Assembly: GCA_001970855.1 (NCBI GenBank)
Contig: LSSN01000663.1
Location: 1 to 12,709, forward strand
Length of the DNA: 12,709 nt
Source of the DNA: Smittium culicis
Lineage: Eukaryota; Kickxellomycota; Harpellomycetes; Harpellales; Legeriomycetaceae
Direction of reading: 5' to 3'
Shown: positions 7,077-12,709 of the stretch, one piece after another
How positions within the stretch are numbered: position 1 is the first letter of the stretch
How the letters are laid out: the number at the start of each line of letters is the position of its first letter
The notes under the pieces: generated by a model
Database searches by the model: none
Seen by the model: only the letters and a program-made list of their open reading frames with translations
Told to the model about the DNA's origin: nothing
Position numbers and translations under genes: made by a program

Positions 7077-8390
7077 ATGGCTCTCAGAGACTACAATTAA
7101 CTGCGCCATATGACTAACACGGTTTCCGAGTTACTAAGACCAGTTAGAAACCTAAAAAGTTTCCAATAGCTAGAATGAATCCGAAAATTTCCGTCAACAT
7201 CGTGTATCTTATCACTAACACTTTAATGAAAACAGAAACTAGCTAAAAAAAACTTTATCTCTCATATTAAAGTGATAATACAAGCCCAACCATCAAGATT
7301 CTCCACTGATAGAGAAAATTTTTATTTAATTCTGCGCTTCTTTTTGTACGTGTTTTTCTGTGGATACAACCTTATCTCGAATCATCAACATTAGTACCAA
7401 TGCTCAATAACCTTAGAATTTTCGTCAAAGAGCACACTGTGTTTGGAAATACAAATCAAGTTGCAACAGCAGAAAGGCAAATTCACCGCCTTAATCAAAC
7501 CAACTCTGCATAAAACTATGCTTCTGAATTCTGTGGGCTCTCCACCTTTACCTCGTGAAATGTTTCAGCCTAATGTAACCAATTCAACTATAGAATAAAA
7601 GAAAATATAAATGACCTTTTTTCTCACTTAGATCTTCCAGAAACTTTAATTCAATTAATTGAACAATCAATTAAGGTTGAAATTCGATTATTTAATCGCG
7701 TACTTAAATTCTCAAGCGGAAATAGATCACAAAACTTTAAAATCATTAACTAAATATCATGTCCTAAAGCTCAGCTACCTATTCAGAACCAGTCCTTGGA
7801 TATTGGAGGAACTACCCTTAGCCAAACATTGGCTTAATAAGAAAAAAACGCCGTCGAGACAATATACTGTACCTATACTGCGGAAATCCTGGGCATTTAT
7901 TTATCACTTGTTTGATACGAAACCAAACCCGTAAATTTAGCCCCATCTATGCCGAAACAGTCGAATGTTCAAAAAACATATCTTCCAAACCAAAAAATGA
8001 AGGAAGGCTCGACTTACGAAAAAAACGACATTCCCTGTTTCTTCTATTCCTAAAACTAGAATTCCTGCTTCTATTTTTTCTGTTTCTGATATTTCTGACC
8101 CCGAAATTCCTTTTTCAATAGATTCTGCCAGTGTTTCTAATGATTCAAAAATCCCTGTTTCTGTTTTTTCTGATTCAAAAATTCCTGTTCCTGTTTTTTC
8201 TTATTACCAAATCCGTGTTTCTGTTATTAATGAACCCGAAATTCTGGCTTTCACAAATTCTGAACTGAGATTCCTGAATATGAAATTTTTGCTCCTGACG
8301 CATCTGAAATCCCAGTAACAGAGTTTACTAATTATTTATCTCTGAACCTTTATATTATTATAACCCCGAAGATCATTTATTGCTACTCAT
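7077..8390 (+). pseudogene. gag: gag: capsid and zinc-knuckle protein of the chromovirus, decayed
   Basis: The structural protein would form the particle and bind RNA. ATG 7077 opens MALRDYN, then a stop. In the same frame QPSRFSTDREN (about 7281) matches the capsid start. A frame change near 7350 gives WIQPYLESS, VKEHTVFGNTN, ATAERQIHRLNQ, ASEF and SHLDLPETLIQLIEQSIKV (to about 7700), the usual order of the retrotransposon gag domain. A third frame carries the knuckle YLYCGNPGHLFITC (7870-7911): spacing fits CX2CX4HX4C but the first Cys is now Tyr (TGC to TAC). From 8028 to about 8270, in yet another frame, runs a Ser/Pro-rich spacer with repeated KIPVSVFSDS-like units, often seen between the knuckle and the protease. 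At least three frameshifts and many stops make it non-functional. Confidence 0.8.
8028..8276 (+). repeat. Imperfect repeats coding (S)DSKIPVxVFS units
   Basis: Blocks built on ATTCCTGTTTCTGTTTTTTC recur four to six times with drift. Read in the right frame they give IPASIFSVSD, SKIPVSVFS and SKIPVPVFS. This is the linker between gag knuckle and protease. Confidence 0.6.
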
Positions 8391-8409
8391 AAGTATAAAG
8401 TTAAATAAA

Positions 8410-8730
8410 TTGAAGATTAATACGCATGCAATAATAGACTCTGGAGCAACTAACTATTTCATAAATTCCAAGTTTTTTTCTGATAATAATATACCTTATG
8501 TTCAAAAACCTTTACCAATTGCACTAAATGTAATAAATTAACGACCTATATCTTCAGGAATGATTACACACAACACTGAACTTCTAAAACTCCAATTTGA
8601 TACTCATTATGAGCATATATTATTTGATGTGACAAAGTTGGGAACATAAAATGTAGTAATCGGTAAACCATGGCTAATATTGCATAAACCGAGCATCTTT
8701 TGGCCCAGTCGCAGAATAAATTTTGCCTCA
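8410..8730 (+). pseudogene. Retropepsin-like aspartic protease domain
   Basis: AIIDSGATNYFINSKFF holds the DSGAT active site (8437-8451), still intact. HYEHILFDVTKLG and VVIGKPWLILHKPSIFW (about 8605-8700) match the 'FD...LGxYDVILGxPWLxxHNP' block. Stops interrupt at 8539 and 8647; the latter sits where this block normally has Tyr, so TAC or TAT became TAA. Confidence 0.8.
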
Positions 8731-8924
8731 GTATAATCCCAAAGAAAGTGAAATATAGAATCTATTGATAACACCACTGATGAAACTGATTCTTTTATGC
8801 TCACTTAAATTTCTCTTGGGAAAACTGATACAAAAGGAAATCCAAATATAATCCCTGATATCCTATTTGAATAGCTAGGCTTTGAAAGTACATTTAGTTA
8901 AAATGCTGCTAAAGATTTACCGCC

Positions 8925-9760
8925 TCATTAAGTATACGATCATAAGATACCACTGATTACTTATACTGAATGCCAATTTGGCACAATATATTCTTTATCT
9001 GAAATAGAACTCCAATCACTAAGGGGATATTTGAAAGAGAATTTGTCAAAAGGATATTTCAATCATCCTCGTCCCTTAGTGGTGCTTCAATACTGTTTTT
9101 CAAAAAAAAAAAATGATGACTCTTTTTGCCTTTGTGTTGACTTTAGAGGGTTGAACAGAATCAATATTAAAAACCGATATCCACTGCTTCTGATTAGCGA
9201 ACTTCTCGATCGATTTAGATCTGCTAAAATGTTTTCTAAAACTGATCTTGCATGGTCCTATAATCTTATTTATTTTACCAAAAACAAAGAATGGAAAATT
9301 GCGTTTCGAACCCTCTATTGACATTAACAGTACAATTATATGCCTTTTGTACTATGCAACGCTCCTGCCTCCTTTAAGCAACTTATGAATGACGTTTTAT
9401 CTGACTTTCTTGATAATTTTGCAGTGGTCTATCTTGAATATGTCCTTTTTTTTTAGCACTAGCATCAATGAGCATACCAAACACGTTCATGAAACTCTTT
9501 ACAGACTTCGAAAATACTCTCTTCATAAAACGTGAAAAATGTAAATTTATTGAAAAAAGTGCTAAATAATTGGGCTATATAGTTTTTATAAACGGGATTG
9601 GCATGGAGCCTTCCAAAACAGATTTAAATGATTCAAGTAAAATTCCAAAATGCATCAATGTGCCTAAATATTTCTTGGATTTGCTCATTTTTATAGCCAT
9701 TTTACTAATGGATTTTCATCTATAGTTTATCAAATTACTAAACACTACGCAAGAATGTGA
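8925..9760 (+). pseudogene. Reverse transcriptase domain, catalytic box lost
   Basis: Blocks in order: VYDHKIPL, IYSLSEIELQSLRGYLKEN, LCVDFRGLNRINIKNRYP, ISELLDRFRSAKMFSKTDL (keeps the first catalytic Asp), YNYMPFVLCNAPASF, and AVVYLEYVLFF at about 9421-9450, where YLDD is expected. Both Asp codons have changed (to GAA and TAT at 9436-9441). Further on KREKCKFIEK, LGYIV and then FLGFAHFYSHF in another frame match the thumb and connection. The stretch between LSKGYFNHP and SKKKNDDSF also looks shortened. Confidence 0.88.
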
Positions 9761-9779
9761 ATTGGAGCTGAGATAAAAA

Positions 9780-10250
9780 TTCACAAAACTCTTTTGATAC
9801 TTTGAAAGATACATTTACTAAAACACCTATTTTGAAATATTTTGAGCCAAGATATCCTATTACTTTAGAAATAGATGCTTCTGATTTTGCAATCAGTACA
9901 GTTTAATCGCAAGCTAATGATGATAATATCAAACACCTATTCGCATTTTTTCTCCAGAAAGCACCAACCATCTGAATTAGATTACGAATTATATGAAAAA
10001 GAAATTATTGGAATTTCTGTGGAGTTTATAGAGTAGATATAATAATAGGAAGTTTCGCAGCATGAAATCGTCATATTTACAGATCATAAGATCATAAGAT
10101 CACAGAATTTCTTTAACAACAAAATTTCTTAGCCACAGATGATTTCGTTGGTCTGAACTACTTGGAAATTATAATTTCATTGATAAACACCTATCTGGAT
10201 CAACCAATAATAAATCATATGCGTTGTCCAAATGACCTGTCCTACATCCA
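9780..10250 (+). pseudogene. RNase H domain of pol
   Basis: LEIDASDFAISTV (about 9867-9903) carries the first catalytic Asp. IFSRKHQPSELDYELYEKE (about 9943-10000, next frame) carries the Glu, and IVIFTDHK (about 10065-10092) a further Asp. FRWSELLGNYNF and a GSTNNKSYALS block close the domain, matching the usual 'GxxNxxADALSR'. A period-8 duplication (AGATCATA, 10081-10104) lies right after TDHK. Confidence 0.8.
10081..10104 (+). repeat. 8-bp tandem duplication in RNase H
   Basis: AGATCATA is repeated twice with a third imperfect copy (AGATCACA). It adds a length not divisible by three next to TDHK, a visible slippage event. Confidence 0.6.
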
Positions 10251-10790
10251 AAAGAAGTGAATGAATCTCCTGATTAAACAACTCCATTATATCCTATTTA
10301 ATTATTTATTGATTCTCTTAAATATTATACCTCTAAAAATGAAAATTCTAAAATAATCTGAAGATCATACCATTTTGACCCTATAACCTCAAAATTGATA
10401 TTTCTGTTTAAAAATTTCTGGAAATAAACCAAATGATTTCAATAAAGAAATAATGCAAACTTAAAAAACTAGAAAATGTCCTTATTTTATACCAAGGACC
10501 AATTTATGTTCCTGAAGACAACAAAATTAAGCTTCAAATACTAAAAAATTTCCATGATTTGCCTGTAGCAGGAAATTTTGGCCGGTTAAAACCCATAGAA
10601 CTATTATTGGGCAACTGTTATCAGCAAAGATGCGTTCTTTTGTAATTAAATATATTTCTATCTGTAATGAGCACAATTCCTATTGTCCCATCGGTCAATG
10701 ATATGGAAGACTTTACACTACATTGTTATATAGACAATCCCAACAGCATTTTTATATAACAAACTACCCAAATAAACTAATGCCTAAAAA

Positions 10791-10800
10791 TATATATAAA
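10791..10800 (+). promoter_or_regulatory. TATA box of the nested insertion
   Basis: TATATATAAA directly precedes the hairpin. It suits a core promoter of a solo LTR. Confidence 0.35.
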
Positions 10801-10839
10801 GAGAAGCTTAGCCGACCTCATCGAAAGGCTAAGCTTTTC
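10801..10839 (+). other. Strong 13-bp hairpin inside the nested insertion
   Basis: GAGAAGCTTAGCC (10801-10813) pairs with GGCTAAGCTTTTC (10827-10839), with one G-U pair in RNA, around a 13-base loop. The inner 10 bp are perfect. It lies just after TATATATAAA, so it would sit at the very 5' end of a transcript. Confidence 0.65.
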
Positions 10840-11530
10840 AACACGTATTCTCGTTCTAGTTTATTAGTCTTAGTTCTTGCCTTATCCCTAGTCCTTAGTC
10901 TTTTATTTCTTCTCTTCTTTTATATTATTACATTAAATACTAACAAAAACAATCCAAATTATCTTAGCCCTTACACTATCTGTGATCAATAAAATTGATT
11001 AAAAAATGTAAAAGATATTATATTTTGACAGCTTCAACCTCTACCAGTTGATAAAGGTCCTTGGAAATATATCTCAATGGACTTTATTTTAAGCTTACAT
11101 GAATCAAACAGATATACTGCAATTCTTGTAATAGTATACCGTTTCACCAAGGTGACACATTTTATCCTTGCTGTAAATGAAGTTGACGCTCCTTCTACTG
11201 CTCTGATATATCTACAAAATATCATATAACTTCACTGGCTACATACAGATATTTTATCTGACAGTGGATCTATATCCACTTCTCATTTTTATTCTGCACT
11301 TATGAAGATACTCCAAATCAAACCTATCTAATACATTCCATCACTAACCTGATGGTCAAACAGAGCGCGTTAACCTTATTTTAGAGCAATGTTTAAGGTT
11401 CTACTGTGATTACTTAAAAGATAAATTGCCGAATTTTCTAGCACTCTCTGAGTTTGCATACAATAATTCTAAACACTCTAGTATCAAAATAACTTCTTTT
11501 AATGCCAACACTGCTCGTCAATTAATATCT

Positions 11531-11860
11531 CTTCTCAAAAATTCGCAGTAGTACCAATTTAAACCTGATCAGTGCATTCTAACTTGACTCGATTATCTCC
11601 CATATAAATGTACACCTAAAAAAAAATGAATAAGAATTCAAACAGTAGTTCAAAGCCTGTATAAAAATAACATTTTGCTATCCATAGTTTAGCTATGGCA
11701 CAAAAGCATGGCTGAATAATAAATTTATCAAAACTAATCTAAGAATTTCAAATCTTGACTATGTAAAAATATGTAATTTCAAAATATATCAGTAAATAGG
11801 ACATAAATCTTATTATCTATAACTTAAAAATTCAATAAAAATTAATCCTGTGAATCTGCC
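11531..11860 (+). other. Integrase C-terminal linker, heavily decayed
   Basis: This is where the integrase C-terminal barrel (GPY/F module) should be. Stops are dense in all frames and no clear motif remains, though AYVLEPF (about 11855-11880) fits the usual 'SxLEPY' lead-in to the chromodomain part. Confidence 0.4.
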
Positions 11861-11947
11861 TATGTTTTGGAGCCTTTTATTGAAAATTAATTCCAAGTTC
11901 GAGTTCAATAAATAACTCAACCCGAGTTAGTAGACAAAATAAAGGAA

Positions 11948-12126
11948 TACATAGCCAATGAAATAGTATATATTCGCATAAAGTACAGGAAATTGAATTA
12001 TCTAGTAGTTTGTAAAAAATACCCACAAAGTGACCTAGCCTGAGAGTATGCTGAAAATTTCATCTATTCCTCACAATTAGCTTTGAAGTTTTATATAAAG
12101 CACCCAAATAAACCTGGGCCCACCAG
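11948..12126 (+). pseudogene. Chromodomain at the integrase C-terminus
   Basis: EYIANEIVYIRIKYRKLNYL, VVCKKYPQSDLA, a stop, EYAENF, then FYIKHPNKPGP matches the chromodomain order 'YEVExILDSR..KLxYLVKWKGYP..DxTWEPxENL...FHxRHPxKPGP'. Known chromovirus chromodomains read histone marks and steer integration into heterochromatin. Of the aromatic cage, the first and third aromatics are kept as Tyr, while the Trp of KWKG is now Cys (TGG to TGT). The Trp of TWEP is a TGA stop at about 12038. The rest is in one unbroken frame, so this is among the best-kept parts of pol. Confidence 0.82.
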
Positions 12127-12165
12127 TCCTAAACCTTCAAAATCAAAAGTTACTGTCATAATTTA

Positions 12166-12189
12166 CCAATGAAATAAAATTATTCATTG
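12166..12189 (+). repeat. LTR hairpin, 3' copy
   Basis: CCAATG and CATTGG around 12 bases, at the same place and spacing as in the 5' LTR. Confidence 0.6.
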
Positions 12190-12205
12190 GTACACTTTAT
12201 AAATT

Positions 12206-12300
12206 ACCCATTGTTAATATAAATAACAATACTCTTTCAAGCTAATAAACAATCCTTAGGGAAAAAAATAAACAAGCCCTTGAAAAACTAAATAAGAAAT
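12206..12300 (+). repeat. 23-24 bp tandem repeats in the 3' LTR, about 4 units
   Basis: Units ACCCATTGTTAATATAAATA, ACTCTTTCAAGCTAATAAAC, CCTTAGGGAAAAAAATAAAC and CCCTTGAAAAACTAAATAAG correspond to the 5' LTR array with fewer copies. Confidence 0.6.
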
Positions 12301-12516
12301 ATTTTTTAAATATTAATATTAATATTTTATTAAGCTTTACTTGACTTGCACTGTTGCTAAAGATTAAATTCCTTATTATATCTATTTCATATATTATCTG
12401 ACAAAGAATGCCTTATCTATATATGAAATGCCCGAGAAAAATAATAGAATCGCCTAAATAGCAATTTTATTTTTATTCTTTAACTGGATAATATAATTAT
12501 ATTCCAATTCGTGACA

Positions 12517-12565
12517 ATTGGACCAATTAATTCATATTATCATCATACATGTACATTTTTAAATT
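12517..12565. other. Flank after the chromovirus
   Basis: Short unique stretch. AATTGGACCAATT (12516-12528) is a perfect odd palindrome at the LTR junction. No continuation of the piggyBac transposase is seen. Confidence 0.4.
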
Positions 12566-12709
12566 TTATATTATATTATATTATATTATATTATATTATA
12601 TTATATTATATTATATTATATTATATTATATTATATTATATTATATTATATTATATTATATTATATTATATTATATTATATTATATTATATTATATTATA
12701 TTATATTAT
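12566..12709. repeat. (TTATA)n pentanucleotide microsatellite
   Basis: About 28.8 perfect copies over 144 bases, running off the window end. Perfection over this length contrasts with the mutated surroundings, so it is a young, active expansion or an assembly-edge effect. Confidence 0.95.

Larger units (their letters stand above)
10699..11030. mobile_element. Insertion of about 330 bp in integrase, probably a solo LTR
   Basis: The integrase reading PIGQ stops at 10698 and QLQPLP resumes at 11029, so the bases between are foreign. They start TG (10699) and end TTTTGACA (11030), the same kind of end as the host element's LTRs (TTGACA, GTGACA), but the body does not resemble them. Inside are TATATATAAA (10791-10800), a strong hairpin, a pyrimidine-rich tract with TTAGTC repeats, and AATAAA (10989-10994), which is the promoter-to-poly(A) order of an LTR. 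No clear 5-bp target duplication is visible (GTCAA against GCTTC), so a MITE or SINE remains possible. Confidence 0.5.
10470..11530 (+). pseudogene. Integrase (zinc-binding and DDE core), split by an insertion
   Basis: The N-terminal part reads VLILYQGPIYVPEDNKIK, FHDLPVAGNFGR and then MRSFVIKYISICNEH, PIGQ up to 10698; of the HHCC finger the second His and one Cys are recognisable. About 330 foreign bases follow. The protein resumes at QLQPLPV (11029) and PWKYISMDFILSLHESN (first catalytic Asp, 11080-11082), ILSDSGS (second Asp, 11260-11262), a frame change, then PDGQTERVNLILEQ (catalytic Glu, 11363-11365) and LSEFAYNNSKHSS. All three catalytic acids survive as codons, but stops and a frameshift separate them. 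Confidence 0.87.
8398..12172 (+). pseudogene. pol: pol polyprotein of the chromovirus (PR-RT-RH-IN-chromodomain), decayed
   Basis: One long frame (positions with remainder 1 modulo 3) carries protease and RT from about 8398 to 9450 without frameshift, broken only by about ten in-frame stops. After that, frameshifts occur at the T8 run before 9455, in a CT repeat near 9520, near 9670, and in the RNase H and integrase parts. Reading ends at a TGA at 12170-12172, a few codons inside the 3' LTR. Several stops fall at conserved positions: a conserved Gly now TGA at 9319, the chromodomain Trp now TGA at about 12038. No part could yield an active enzyme, but domain order is complete, so this was once a full-length element. 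Confidence 0.88.
6522..12516 (+). mobile_element. Decayed Ty3/gypsy chromovirus (LTR retrotransposon), about 6.0 kb
   Basis: The parts come in the order LTR, gag with zinc knuckle, aspartic protease, reverse transcriptase, RNase H, integrase, chromodomain, LTR. That is the gypsy/Metaviridae order, and the terminal chromodomain makes it a chromovirus. Both LTRs begin TG and end GACA. The coding part is broken by many stops and several frameshifts; both aspartates of the YxDD box of the RT are gone, so this copy cannot move by itself. The five bases outside the LTRs (ATATA on the left, ATTGG on the right) do not match, so the target duplication has decayed or a rearrangement occurred. A separate LTR-like insertion at 10699-11030 shows that this copy was already in place when that insertion happened. 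Confidence 0.9.
12154..12516 (+). repeat. 3' LTR (363 bp)
   Basis: Begins TGTCATAATTTACCAATG and ends AATTCGTGACA. It shares landmarks in order with 6522-7001. The pol frame runs into it and stops at 12170-12172. It has about four of the 23-24 bp repeats, and its TATA box is mutated. Confidence 0.83.

Noticed and set aside
7083..7094. CTCAGAGACTAC shared in inverse with the 14-bp duplication near 2437
   Set aside because: A 12-base match between two places on either strand is expected by chance at this window size, and the flanks do not align.
8607..8804. Minus-strand ORF of 65 residues
   Set aside because: It is antisense to the protease C-terminal part, which has clear motifs on the plus strand.
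9100..9324. Minus-strand ORF of 74 residues
   Set aside because: It is antisense to the RT domain with its unmistakable VDFRGLN and ISELLDR blocks.
10723..10992. 89-residue ORF with a hydrophobic leucine-rich segment
   Set aside because: It spans the nested insertion with TATA box, hairpin and pyrimidine tract; no domain is seen and the leucines come from the CTT/TTA-rich tract.
11034..11225. Minus-strand ORF of 63 residues
   Set aside because: It is antisense to the integrase core.

Overview
The window looks like AT-rich, gene-poor eukaryotic DNA, most likely fungal. The main ground is a decayed Ty3/gypsy retrotransposon of the chromovirus type with an integrase C-terminal chromodomain. 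Its motif wording (LSEIELQSLRGYL, VDFRGLN, RYPLLLISELLDR, HPNKPGP) is what I know from fungal sushi/Tf1-like elements. The very low GC and the mix of piggyBac, LTR, LINE-type and TIR relics would suit a low-GC filamentous or early-diverging fungus, but the species cannot be told from this window.

Layout, left to right. 10-477 (minus) is a fragment of an endonuclease/exonuclease/phosphatase (EEP) domain with one frameshift, probably from a LINE-type retroelement. 912-1304 (minus) is the only convincing intact gene: a 130-residue protein with a signal peptide and no recognised family, an effector-like candidate. 2098-2282 is a 177-bp MITE with a TTAA-type target site, followed at 2284-2450 by a short retroposed insertion with a perfect 14-bp target duplication and an A-rich tail. 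3523-5079 is bounded by about 89% identical inverted arms with TA at both ends, read as a degraded Tc1/mariner-like or other TIR transposon with an empty core. 5539-6521 holds the N-terminal part of a dead piggyBac transposase. 6522-12516 is a 6-kb chromovirus with two LTRs, gag with a zinc knuckle, then protease, RT, RNase H, integrase and chromodomain, all broken by stops and indels. A roughly 330-bp LTR-like insertion (10699-11030) splits its integrase. The window ends in a perfect (TTATA)n array.

The genes do not form a pathway. The picture is a layered transposon graveyard around one small intact secreted-protein ORF. The damage includes stops that need transversions and homopolymer or short tandem slips, which argues against RIP as the sole cause. 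The most informative items are the intact secreted protein, the variable-copy 23-24 bp repeats in the LTR, the nested LTR-like insertion with its strong hairpin, the retroposed fragment beside the MITE, and the TIR element.
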